Assembly: GCF_900157385.1 (NCBI RefSeq)
Contig: NZ_LT717701.1
Location: 248,001 to 312,000, forward strand
Origin: Mycobacterium terramassiliense
GTDB taxonomy: Bacteria; Actinomycetota; Actinomycetes; Mycobacteriales; Mycobacteriaceae
Direction: 5' to 3'
Length of the DNA stretch: 64,000 nucleotides
Part shown: positions 18,363 through 26,500 of the stretch, in pieces
Layout: every line of letters starts with the position of its first letter
How positions within the stretch are numbered: the first letter of the stretch is position 1
Made by a program: the position numbers and the translations under genes
Notes under the pieces: generated by a model
Told to the model about the DNA's origin: nothing
Seen by the model: only the letters and a program-made list of their open reading frames with translations
Databases searched by the model: none

Positions 18363-18452
18363 AAGTAGCGTAGTCGGCTACTTGCCTGCGCGGCGCCCAG
18401 CGGCCTTCGGACGATCGCGAACTCCTCCGTACGCGATGGCGTAGTCAACTAC
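18363..18452. promoter_or_regulatory. Two inverted repeats between divergent membrane protein and lysin genes
   Basis: Repeat one is AAGTAGC (18363-18369) with GCTACTT (18377-18383). Repeat two is GTAGT-CA-ACTAC (18441-18452). Both contain the GTAGT/ACTAC core, so they could be two copies of one operator. The distance to the lysin-operon start at 18517 suits a promoter region. Confidence 0.5.
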
Positions 18453-18516
18453 TCATGCGCCGGATGGAGGGGAGGTGGCACATTCTCTCCCACATCCACG
18501 ACGACAGGAGCTGGAC

Positions 18517-19242
18517 ATGCTCATCGCGATTATCAACCAGTCGAAGTTGGTGTCCAACGCGGATGCCGCGGCCATGACCCAGGCGATCGCCACGCAAGTC
18601 CGAATGGACGTTGCGCCACTGTGGGATCGGGCCGCCGCGGCGGTGATCTTCTACGCCAACGCCAAGGACGTGCCCCCGGCGGCGCACGGCATCGCGCTCG
18701 TCGACACCATCCAGGATCAGCCCGCCGGCGTGCTCGGCTACCACACCGAGGACCGGGGCGGGAAGCTCTGGGGCGTGGTCGCGGCCAAGCCCGAGCTCGA
18801 CAACGGCGGGACGGCGACGAAGGGGGACTGGAGCGTCTCCAGCGTCCTGTCACACGAAGTGCTCGAGATGTTCATCGACCCGAACTGCAACCTGTGGGCC
18901 AACGACGGACGGGGCAAGGCCTACAGCTTCGAGGTGTGCGACCCGGTGGAGGCCCCGACGTACGCCGTCGACGGCGTGTCGGTGTCGAACTTCGTGACGC
19001 CGGCATGGTTCGACCCGCTGTCCAATCAGGCCACCGCCCAATACGACAAGCTGGGTAAGCTGCACGCCCCGTTCAGCATTCTCAAGGGCGGCTACGTCGT
19101 TTTCGAGGCCGCCGGGGCCGAGCACCAAAAATTCGGCGACGAGTTTCCCGACTGGCGCAAGGAAATGAAGGCGGGAAAGTTTGCCCGCACCCGCCGTCGG
19201 CTCGAGCAGACCGACGCGATGTTCGCTCAGGCAACCGCCTGA
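18517..19242 (+). CDS. Zincin-like putative metalloprotease, first gene of lysin cassette
   Basis: The product has 242 residues. The segment LSHEVLEMFIDPNC carries an HExxE helix, and GKAYSFEVCDPVEAP follows, the pattern of a small zinc-peptidase-like family I know only loosely. No signal peptide or membrane segment is visible. ATG at 18517 has the ribosome binding site ACAGGAG. The lysin A gene follows after 80 bp, so it seems to belong with the lysis genes. The protease call is inference; catalytic activity is not proven by sequence. Confidence 0.7.
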   Translation: MLIAIINQSKLVSNADAAAMTQAIATQVRMDVAPLWDRAAAAVIFYANAKDVPPAAHGIALVDTIQDQPAGVLGYHTEDRGGKLWGVVAAKPELDNGGTATKGDWSVSSVLSHEVLEMFIDPNCNLWANDGRGKAYSFEVCDPVEAPTYAVDGVSVSNFVTPAWFDPLSNQATAQYDKLGKLHAPFSILKGGYVVFEAAGAEHQKFGDEFPDWRKEMKAGKFARTRRRLEQTDAMFAQATA

Positions 19243-19322
19243 AACCCTGACCGCCGTCCGCAAGCGCGCCCGCGCGCATGCGCGCCGCAACAACACATAC
19301 ACAGACTAAGGAGGGCCGACGA

Positions 19323-20855
19323 ATGCCGGTGCCACGCAAGACCATTTCCTTCGGACAACAGATCGCCATCGACCGCGCGGGCAACCCGTACGACTACGGC
19401 GGCAACTGGGACCCCTTTGACCGCAAGAAGGGCACCGACTGCTCCGGCTGCGTCGTGGACGAACTGGACGGCGGCATCAACGGCACCGCGATGGAGTGGT
19501 CGCGCCACGGCCTCTGCACGGAGAGCTGGCGAGCGCCGTCGCACGGCGGCCAGGCCAACCCGCTCGACGGCCCGTTTCACACCGTCCAGGTAGCCAACCC
19601 CAGCGTGTTTCCCGCCGACGCCGCGATCAAGATTGCCCTGCACCACGGGCCCGGCGGCGGAATGAACTCCCACATGTGGTGCCAGATCGGCGATTTGCGC
19701 GTGGAAACCAATGGCGACAACGGGACCGTGCTGCGCGACCAGGCGATGGCCGTGGACAACCCCTACGCCAACGACTGGTGGTTCCTACCCGGCCCGATCG
19801 TCGAGGACGGCACACCGATCCCCCACCAGCCCAGCGGAAGCGCTCCGGCGCCCCAAGGCGAGCCGCGGGACACGTTGTTCGCCGACGTCTCCGAGCACCA
19901 GGTGCCGGTGACCGACGCCTACACCGACGCCACCTACAGCCAGGACGGCATCGACTGGCCCTATCGCTGGCTGTCCATCAGAGCCAACGACGGAACGCAC
20001 CGCGACAACAACTTCGCCCAGAACTACGGCTGGTGCAAGCAAGCCGCCGACGACGGCAGGCTCAAGGGCTTCATCGTCTATGCCTACTGGCGTCCCGACT
20101 GGCAGGCAACGCTGGCGACCTTCCAAGATCAGGTCAACGCCAACGGCGGCCCCCACCCCAAGATGGTCGCCATGATCGACGTGGAATGCGGAGATGGGAA
20201 TCCGGGCTGCGACCAAAGCGCCGCGGTCAACGGCATGTACTACGGGCTGGCCAAGTGGCTCGGCGACGCGCGCCGCGTCATCGGGTATTGCAACCTCAAT
20301 GACATGCGCCAGATGTGGCAGACCAGGCCGGAGCACGTGCCGATGATCATCGCGGGGTACGGCTCAAATCCCAACGACCCGGCCGTGTTCAAGGTCGCGC
20401 ACCAATACACCGACGGCCAAGGGTACGGAGGCGGCCTGCCCGAAGGAGCGCCACCCTTCGGCAACTGCGACATGAACAGTGCCGACGGCCTGTCGCCATC
20501 CCAGTTGGCCTCGGTGCTCGGAGTGGGCGACGCGTCACCGGTGGCTCCCTCGCCGCTGGTGATACCCAGCGTGCCGGCGGACTACCAGCGGCTCATCTAC
20601 GAGCAGCTGGCGGGGCCGGTCGGCTCGGACGGCTACGGACACGGCTGGCCGCAGCTCGGAAACCTGACGATCGTGGACTATTTGGCCAAGTACAAGCCGG
20701 CCCTGGACGTGCTGCTCACCCCGGCTGCCCGGTCGGCCAACAAGAAGGCGGCTCCCCGCATCGTGATCCCTGCGGCCGGCAACGGCGCGGCGTCGAGGCC
20801 GGTCGCGCCCGCCAACAAGGCGACGGCGCGAAAGGCCCCCGCAAAGAAGCGGTGA
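19323..20855 (+). CDS. lysA: Mycobacteriophage-type lysin A (endolysin): NlpC/P60-like peptidase plus GH25 muramidase
   Basis: The product has 510 residues. Domain one (~5-170) is NlpC/P60-like: DCSGCV puts the catalytic Cys at ~40, and NSHMWCQIGD holds a candidate His. Domain two (~185-400) is GH25-like, with FADVSEHQ at its start and MIDVECGDG (D-x-E) in the core. The C-terminal ~100 residues are Ala/Pro/Lys-rich with a hydrophobic cell-wall-binding-like part around DYLAKYKPALDVLL. It should cut both peptide and glycan of mycobacterial peptidoglycan. ATG at 19323 has AAGGAGGG. No signal peptide, as in phage endolysins, so release normally needs a holin. Confidence 0.88.
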   Translation: MPVPRKTISFGQQIAIDRAGNPYDYGGNWDPFDRKKGTDCSGCVVDELDGGINGTAMEWSRHGLCTESWRAPSHGGQANPLDGPFHTVQVANPSVFPADAAIKIALHHGPGGGMNSHMWCQIGDLRVETNGDNGTVLRDQAMAVDNPYANDWWFLPGPIVEDGTPIPHQPSGSAPAPQGEPRDTLFADVSEHQVPVTDAYTDATYSQDGIDWPYRWLSIRANDGTHRDNNFAQNYGWCKQAADDGRLKGFIVYAYWRPDWQATLATFQDQVNANGGPHPKMVAMIDVECGDGNPGCDQSAAVNGMYYGLAKWLGDARRVIGYCNLNDMRQMWQTRPEHVPMIIAGYGSNPNDPAVFKVAHQYTDGQGYGGGLPEGAPPFGNCDMNSADGLSPSQLASVLGVGDASPVAPSPLVIPSVPADYQRLIYEQLAGPVGSDGYGHGWPQLGNLTIVDYLAKYKPALDVLLTPAARSANKKAAPRIVIPAAGNGAASRPVAPANKATARKAPAKKR

Positions 20856-20899
20856 GACCGCCGCCCGCAAATCACCCGCCCTCAAGGAGATTCATCGAA

Positions 20900-21895
20900 A
20901 TGCCGCTCCCCTACAAACCCGGGTCCCATGGCCCGGAAATCGAATACTGGCAGGCGTGGTTCCGGCGCGAGTACCGGGCCTACGCGCCGCCGGAAGACGG
21001 CTACTACGGCAAGGACGAAGTCGCCGCGGTCAAGGAAATGCAGCGCCGCCTTGGCCTGTCGCAATCAGGAGAATTCGACGCCACCACGGCAAGCCGCGTC
21101 GGTTACGTGCCGCCGGCTCCTGGCCTGCGGCCCATCATGTTCACTGTCGAAGGGCATAGTTCGAACATGTTCGCCGGTCCCGTCGCCGACACCGCCGCGC
21201 AACTCGAGGCCGAAGGCCTCTGTCACCACCAGCCGATCGGTTACAACAACGGCCCGATCCCGTTCGACAACGCCAGCGGTGTCAACGAGTTGGCCCGGCT
21301 GATCGGCTCCGAGGTCATGGACAACCTCGTGCCCTTCCCGAAAGGCACACCCTGGGCACTCGGCGGGTTCTCCCAAGGCGGCATCGTCATCTGCGACTTC
21401 TACTTCGACTACCTGGCGCCCGGTAAGCCGCTCGAATGGCGAACGCCGGATCTCGAAGGCGTTCTGGCCTACGGTAATCCAGGACGCCAGGCCGACAGCA
21501 TCGCGGACTGGGCGCGGTCGTGGATCACCCAAGCCGGCAGCCATGGGCTCGACCCGATCCGCCGGTTCGGGCTACCCGGCTTCCCGGCCAAGCCGGATTT
21601 CTGGGTTGACGTGTACCGCGAGGGCGACATCTTCGCCGAGAACACCGACGACAAATCGAGCGAGGTGAAGGCCGCCGTGTACCAGGCCGTGGCGCGCTCG
21701 GACTTCTTCTCCAACCCGTTCTCCGTCGCCGCACAGATCGCCATCCTGTTCGGGCAGCCGGTCGAGGAGGTCTTGGCGATTGTCACGGCCATCGTGAGCG
21801 GCGTGGCGTTCCTGGGCGACCAGCCCAATCCGCACTACTCCCCGTACGACATCAGCGGCGGAGTCGCTTGGATGCGCGATCGACTGCGTAGCTGA
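20900..21895 (+). CDS. lysB: Mycobacteriophage-type lysin B (mycolylarabinogalactan esterase)
   Basis: The product has 331 residues. The N-terminal ~70 residues form a peptidoglycan-binding-like region (KDEVAAVKEMQRRLGLSQSG). The alpha/beta hydrolase domain follows, with GGFSQGG (Ser ~158, G-x-S-x-G), and the acid and His are expected near DVYREGDIF and NPHYSPYD. Lysin B cleaves the ester joining mycolic acids to arabinogalactan during phage lysis (established). ATG at 20900 has the ribosome binding site AAGGAG. It follows lysin A by 44 bp and ends 7 bp before a convergent host gene. Confidence 0.92.
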   Translation: MPLPYKPGSHGPEIEYWQAWFRREYRAYAPPEDGYYGKDEVAAVKEMQRRLGLSQSGEFDATTASRVGYVPPAPGLRPIMFTVEGHSSNMFAGPVADTAAQLEAEGLCHHQPIGYNNGPIPFDNASGVNELARLIGSEVMDNLVPFPKGTPWALGGFSQGGIVICDFYFDYLAPGKPLEWRTPDLEGVLAYGNPGRQADSIADWARSWITQAGSHGLDPIRRFGLPGFPAKPDFWVDVYREGDIFAENTDDKSSEVKAAVYQAVARSDFFSNPFSVAAQIAILFGQPVEEVLAIVTAIVSGVAFLGDQPNPHYSPYDISGGVAWMRDRLRS

Positions 21896-21902
21896 ACCGC
21901 CG

Positions 21903-22319
21903 TCAGCCCCGTTCGGCCGGCTCGTACCGCAGCATCGTGACGTCGTGCTCGGGGTAGTCGCAGAACACCGGCCGCACCCGCATCCCCACCCGCAGGGCTT
22001 CCGGCTCGACGTTCACCATCTCGGTGGAGAACCGTGGCCCCTCATCCCATTCGACGATGGCGAGCAGCTGCGGAACGGCGTCGGCGAAGTGCGGGCCGAC
22101 AGGGCGGCGGGCCACGGTGAACGAGTACAGCGTTCCCATGCCGGATATCTGCCGCCACTCCAGGTCGTCGGCCAGCGTGCGCGGCGCGCGCACCCGCGGA
22201 TAGAACACAAAGCTCTGCGACGACGGCGAGTACTGGATGACGATGCGGTGTTGCGCCAGCGCATCCCAAAACGGCGCGGTGGTAGGCGTTTTGACGGGCA
22301 TGGGGCGCTCGAAGCCCAT
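21903..22319 (-). CDS. OB-fold protein (DUF35-like) lacking the zinc ribbon
   Basis: The product has 138 residues. The OB-fold is visible (GTLYSFTVARRPVGP and LRVGMRVRPVFCDYPE), but where the partner family has two Cys pairs this one reads IVIQYSPSSQSFVFYPRVR with no Cys. It is the last gene of a minus-strand set with the thiolase at 22322, 2 bp away, and is probably its partner subunit. Compare the zinc-ribbon copy at 8558-8986. Confidence 0.88.
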   Translation of the reverse strand: MGFERPMPVKTPTTAPFWDALAQHRIVIQYSPSSQSFVFYPRVRAPRTLADDLEWRQISGMGTLYSFTVARRPVGPHFADAVPQLLAIVEWDEGPRFSTEMVNVEPEALRVGMRVRPVFCDYPEHDVTMLRYEPAERG

Positions 22320-22321
22320 GG

Positions 22322-23530
22322 TCAGTCCCCCTGCAGGATCAGCGTCGTCTGCTCGGACAGGATGCCGCCGTTGCCGGACACGAAGGCGCGGTGGCAGTCG
22401 GCGACCTGGGCCGCCCCGGCGCGCCCCATGATCTGGCGGGTGGCATCGCACACGTGGTGCATCCCGCCCGCCAGTCCGGCCTGACCGAACCCCAGCTGCC
22501 CGCCCGCGGTGTTCAGCGGGAAGTCGCCGCGGAAGGTCAGGTCGTGGTCGGCGACGAAGTCCATGCCCTTGCCTTTCTCGCAGAAACCGGCGTCCTCCAG
22601 CGACAGCAGCACGGTGATGGTGTAGCAGTCATAGATCGACACCATGTCCATGTCGTCGCGGGTCAGATCGGTCATCGCGAAAGCGGTGTCGGCGGCCTCG
22701 GCGATCGGGGTGTGCAGCAGATCCTTGGCGTAGGTCGGCGTCTTGAACGGCACGTGCTCGCCGAATCCCTTGATCCACACCGGGCGATTGCGCGACCGGC
22801 GCGCCAGGTCGGCGTTGGCCACGACGACCGCCGCGCCCCCGACGCAGGGCATGACGATCTCCAGCATGTGCAGCGGGTCGGCGATCACCGGGCTGGCCAG
22901 CACGTCCTCGACGGTGAGCGGCTTGTCCTTCCAGATCGCGCCGTCGGTGTGGTTGGCGTTGACCCGGGTGTCGACGACGAGCTTGGCCATGGCCCGCTCG
23001 TCGTAGCCGTAGACCGCCGCGTAGCGCTGGGCCACTTGGCCGTAGGGTCCGTTCTGTCCCAGGTTTCCGTACGGGATCTCGAATTCGGCCTGCGGGGAAC
23101 CGTATTGGTTGCTCGACGAGCCGAAATACAATGCGTCGCCCAGCGATCTGGGCTTCTTGGCAGACGTGGGGGTGATGTACCGGGCGGGCAGTGCGCACAG
23201 CACCGCCTCGCAGATGCCCAGTTCGACGGCGGCGGCGGCCCGCCATACCATGGCCGCGGCGCTGGCCCCACCGAGGTCGACGTGTTCGGCGAACCGCGCT
23301 CCCACTCCGAGGTATTCGGCGATCGTCGAGGGCACGAAGATCTCCGACTCGGCCAGGTGCGAAGCCACGATGCCGTCGACGACCTCGAACGGCAGTCCCG
23401 CGTCGCCGAGCGCGGCGGCGCCGAGTTCCGCCCATTGTTCGATGGCGAACGGGGCGGGCGACGCCTTGGTCATTCGTTCCGGCGGCAGCTCGACGTAGCC
23501 GACGATCGCGGCCTCTCCACGTAATCCCAT
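22322..23530 (-). CDS. Thiolase / SCP-x-type lipid-transfer protein
   Basis: The product has 402 residues. It begins MGLRGEAAIVGYVELPP and shows VVDGIVASHLAES, HMLEIVMPCVGGAAVVVANA and a final SGNGGILSEQTTLILQGD, the features of the thiolase-like lipid-transfer branch. It likely cleaves a beta-keto or beta-hydroxy acyl-CoA intermediate with its DUF35-like partner. It follows the acyl-CoA dehydrogenase by 9 bp and precedes the OB-fold gene by 2 bp, so the three form one transcript under the 25820-25843 operator. Confidence 0.9.
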   Translation of the reverse strand: MGLRGEAAIVGYVELPPERMTKASPAPFAIEQWAELGAAALGDAGLPFEVVDGIVASHLAESEIFVPSTIAEYLGVGARFAEHVDLGGASAAAMVWRAAAAVELGICEAVLCALPARYITPTSAKKPRSLGDALYFGSSSNQYGSPQAEFEIPYGNLGQNGPYGQVAQRYAAVYGYDERAMAKLVVDTRVNANHTDGAIWKDKPLTVEDVLASPVIADPLHMLEIVMPCVGGAAVVVANADLARRSRNRPVWIKGFGEHVPFKTPTYAKDLLHTPIAEAADTAFAMTDLTRDDMDMVSIYDCYTITVLLSLEDAGFCEKGKGMDFVADHDLTFRGDFPLNTAGGQLGFGQAGLAGGMHHVCDATRQIMGRAGAAQVADCHRAFVSGNGGILSEQTTLILQGD

Positions 23531-23539
23531 GCCGTGTCC

Positions 23540-25762
23540 TTATTTCCGGGGTAGCCCGAGGATCATCTGCGCGATGATGTTGAGCTGGATCTCCCTCGTT
23601 CCACCGCCGATCAGCTCGGCCGGGAGATGCAGGTAGGGTTCCACGACCGCGGCGTCGGGGTCATCGACCATCGCCACCCGGCCGGTCAGCTGCAGCGTGG
23701 CCTCGAAGGTACGGCGCAGCAAGACGTTCATCGCGACCTTGGCGATGCTCGACGCCGGGCCGGACGCCTGGCCGTCGAGCAGCCGGATGGTTTCCCGCAC
23801 GCCGAGCGCCCGGATGGCGTTGGCGTAGGCGTCGAGTTCGCCGAGCTCACGCAGCGCGTCTTCACGATCCGGGCCGGGCCGCGCGGCGAGCCGGCGGAGC
23901 GCGACGGCCCGGTCGAACTTGACGTATCCACTGATGGCCGAGCGCTCTTCGGCCATCGTGGCGATCGCAAGACTCCAGCCGTCGGTGGGACCGCCCAGCA
24001 GCATCTCGTCGGGGACGAAGACGTCGTTGAGAAACACCTCGTTGAAGTGCGCCTGACCGGTCGCCGTCTTGATGGGCTGGATTTCGATGCCGGGCGATTT
24101 CATGTCGATGATGAAGTAACCGATGCCGCGGTGCTTGCTGGCTTCGGGGTCGGTACGCGCCAGCAGCGCGCCCAGGTCGGCGTACTGCGCCAACGACGTC
24201 CAGATCTTGTGGCCGTTAATCCGCCAGCCGCCGTCGACCTTGGTCGCCCTGGTGGCCAGCGACGCGAGGTCGGAGCCGGCTCCCGGCTCACTGAAGAGCT
24301 GGCACCAATGAATGTCGCCGCGTTGGGTCGGCGGAATCAGCCTTTCCTGCAGGTCTTTTGGCGCGGCGGCCAGCACCGAGGGCAGGATCCACTCCGCGAT
24401 GTTGAGCGACGGCCGAACCAGCCCGGGTCGTTTGGCGAACTCCTCGTCGATGATGAGCTGTTTGAGCGGACCCGCATCGACGCCCCACGGTGCCGGCCAG
24501 TGCGGCGCCATCAGACCGGCGTCGGCGATCAACGTGCGCTGCGGCCCGGAGGCCTGGTCGGGGTAATCGCCGTGCGGAGCCGGCGTGTCGTTGCGCAACT
24601 GCATTGCCGCGTCCAGCGTCTCGGAGACCCAGGACCGGAAGTCCGACTCGGCGTCGCCCAGATTGACCGACATGTCGCGCTGCTGGGTGCGGGTCAGTTC
24701 GCCCAGCCGTCGGGCCCAGCGATTGGCCGGCCCGATCGATCCTGCCAGGCTGATGGCGCGCCGCCAGTAGAGATGCACGTCGTGTTCCCAGGTGAAACCG
24801 ATGGCGCCGAGCATCGTCAGGGCATCGAGCACCAGGTCCGGGATCGGCGAGACCGCGAGCACCGCGGCCCCGGCCGCGGCGAGGCGGTGCTGGTCGGGTG
24901 GCTCGCCGGCGGCGCGCACCGCATCCCAGGCCGCCGCGGTCGCCAACTCGCTGTTGACCAAGAGCATCGCCGCGTTGTGCTGCAGCGCCTGGAAGGTCCC
25001 GATCACCTTGCCGAACTGTTCCCGCGTGCGCAGGTGCGCGGTGACCGCTTCCACGCACCACTGCGCGATGCCGGCCGTCATGCTGGCCACCAGGCCCACG
25101 GCGACGCACTGCGCGCGGTCGGCGTCGATCCCCGTCAGCGCCGGTGACTCGGGGCGATAGTCGTTCAGCCGCAGGATGCCGACGTCGGTGACCAGGTCGG
25201 TTCCGTGGACGGATTCGACTGCCGCCGCGGTCTTTTCGGTGTCCACCAAGACCCATGCGAGGTCGCCGTCCTCGGTCCGGGCTGCCACCAGGATCGCCCG
25301 CGCCGAACACACGCCCGCGGTGACGTCCGACTCGCCGCTGAGCAGCCATCCCTGGCCGTCGGCTCGGGCCCGGAAGTCGCCGCCGTCGGGAAGGACGACC
25401 GCCGCGGGCAACCCGGCTGCGAGGTCGCGCAGCAGTGATTCGGCGGCCGGCGTCGGATCGGCCAGCAACGCGACGGCTCCCGCGGTCACCGTGGGCAGCA
25501 GCGGGCCGGGCAGCAACGTCTTGCCCGCCGATTCGAGGACACATGCCGCGTCGATCAGCCGTCCACCCTGGCCACCGAGGCGCTCCGGCAGGTGTACCGC
25601 GTGAAAGCCACTGGCGGCCAGGGCGTCCCACCATTCCGGCAGTCGTCCCGACGCCAGTGCGTCGAAGCTCTCGCGGGTCGAGGCGATCGGGGCGTGCCGG
25701 GTGGCGAACTGGACGACGGCATCGTTGAGGGCCTGCTGCTCGGGGCTCAGTCCTAGCGTCAT
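23540..25762 (-). CDS. Fused two-domain acyl-CoA dehydrogenase (FadE type)
   Basis: The product has 740 residues, two acyl-CoA dehydrogenase folds in one chain, where many such enzymes are ~390 residues. Half one (~1-370) has [16 protein letters not shown] and [19 protein letters not shown]; half two (~375-740) has [36 protein letters not shown] and [15 protein letters not shown]. The second half keeps the substrate/FAD signature SEPGAGSD; in the first half the matching region is weaker, so only one flavin site may be active. Such fusions in mycobacteria act on sterol or branched acyl-CoA as heteromeric-like units. A GTG at 25792 is an alternative start. Confidence 0.9.
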   Translation of the reverse strand: MTLGLSPEQQALNDAVVQFATRHAPIASTRESFDALASGRLPEWWDALAASGFHAVHLPERLGGQGGRLIDAACVLESAGKTLLPGPLLPTVTAGAVALLADPTPAAESLLRDLAAGLPAAVVLPDGGDFRARADGQGWLLSGESDVTAGVCSARAILVAARTEDGDLAWVLVDTEKTAAAVESVHGTDLVTDVGILRLNDYRPESPALTGIDADRAQCVAVGLVASMTAGIAQWCVEAVTAHLRTREQFGKVIGTFQALQHNAAMLLVNSELATAAAWDAVRAAGEPPDQHRLAAAGAAVLAVSPIPDLVLDALTMLGAIGFTWEHDVHLYWRRAISLAGSIGPANRWARRLGELTRTQQRDMSVNLGDAESDFRSWVSETLDAAMQLRNDTPAPHGDYPDQASGPQRTLIADAGLMAPHWPAPWGVDAGPLKQLIIDEEFAKRPGLVRPSLNIAEWILPSVLAAAPKDLQERLIPPTQRGDIHWCQLFSEPGAGSDLASLATRATKVDGGWRINGHKIWTSLAQYADLGALLARTDPEASKHRGIGYFIIDMKSPGIEIQPIKTATGQAHFNEVFLNDVFVPDEMLLGGPTDGWSLAIATMAEERSAISGYVKFDRAVALRRLAARPGPDREDALRELGELDAYANAIRALGVRETIRLLDGQASGPASSIAKVAMNVLLRRTFEATLQLTGRVAMVDDPDAAVVEPYLHLPAELIGGGTREIQLNIIAQMILGLPRK

Positions 25763-25819
25763 CGCGGTGAGCCCGTGCGGCTGAGACGACACGCCATCGA
25801 AGACCGGTGCCCTTTCCTT

Positions 25820-25843
25820 ACAAGACGAACCGTCTCGTCTTGT
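25820..25843. promoter_or_regulatory. TetR operator, perfect 9-6-9 palindrome
   Basis: Arms ACAAGACGA (25820-25828) and TCGTCTTGT (25835-25843) flank ACCGTC. It lies 58 bp upstream of the fadE start at 25762 and 63 bp upstream of the TetR start at 25907, in the divergent promoter region. A near-identical core lies at 6064-6082. Confidence 0.85.
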
Positions 25844-25906
25844 GGCAGACTACCGGGGGTAGTCGGGATATGCAAAGCGGGTCAATGCAGCAGTGAGGAT
25901 CTCCAA

Positions 25907-26500
25907 ATGCCAAGCGATCTCACCCGGGCGAGCCCGCCACGGCGCCGCAGTGAAAAGTCGCGCACGGCCATCGTCACCGCGACGCGAGAATTACTCCTCG
26001 AGCGCGGGTTCGACGGGCTGACTATCGAGGCCGTCGCCGCCCGGGCGGGCGTGGGAAAGCAGACCATCTATCGCTGGTGGCCCAGCCGTCCCGCCCTGGT
26101 CGCCGACGTCATGCTCGAGGACGCCGACAAGATCCTGGCGTCGGTCGACCACACCGACGACGTGTCCGCCGACCTGGTGCGGTGGGTGGGCAGGCTCGTG
26201 GCGAGCCTGACGACGGCCCGCGGCATGGCCATGCTGCGGATTTTGACCGTCGCCGGCATGGAGCACGAGGACACCGCCGTCAAGCTGCGGGCCGGGTTCA
26301 GCGCGCCGCTGCATGAGAGCGTCCGGGCTCGGCTCATCGCCGACGGCGTCGACGCGGCCGCCGCTGAGTCGGCGGCGGACGCCATCGTCGGCGGCGTGGT
26401 GTACCCGATATTGTCCGAGCCGCACCAATACTCACGGCGACGGGCCGAACGCACCACCCGAATCATCGTCGGGGCGCTCGGGCCGCGCCCCCGACCATGA
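25907..26500 (+). CDS. TetR-family transcriptional regulator
   Basis: The product has 197 residues. The HTH is [45 protein letters not shown]. The C-terminal half resembles the TetR_C_16 type ([28 protein letters not shown]). It is divergent from the fused acyl-CoA dehydrogenase, with the palindrome at 25820-25843 between them. The same operator core is in front of the acyl-CoA synthetase at 6106, so it may control a small acyl-CoA catabolic regulon. Its last 69 bp overlap the end of the convergent pyruvate-kinase-like gene. Confidence 0.9.
   Translation: MPSDLTRASPPRRRSEKSRTAIVTATRELLLERGFDGLTIEAVAARAGVGKQTIYRWWPSRPALVADVMLEDADKILASVDHTDDVSADLVRWVGRLVASLTTARGMAMLRILTVAGMEHEDTAVKLRAGFSAPLHESVRARLIADGVDAAAAESAADAIVGGVVYPILSEPHQYSRRRAERTTRIIVGALGPRPRP

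Noticed and set aside
18517..21895. Complete prophage
   Set aside because: Only lysis-type genes are present; there is no integrase, attachment site, structural or packaging gene in the flanking sequence, so a full prophage cannot be claimed.
23627..25147. Long plus-strand open frame over the fused acyl-CoA dehydrogenase
   Set aside because: Antisense shadow; Arg/Gly-rich translation without motif.
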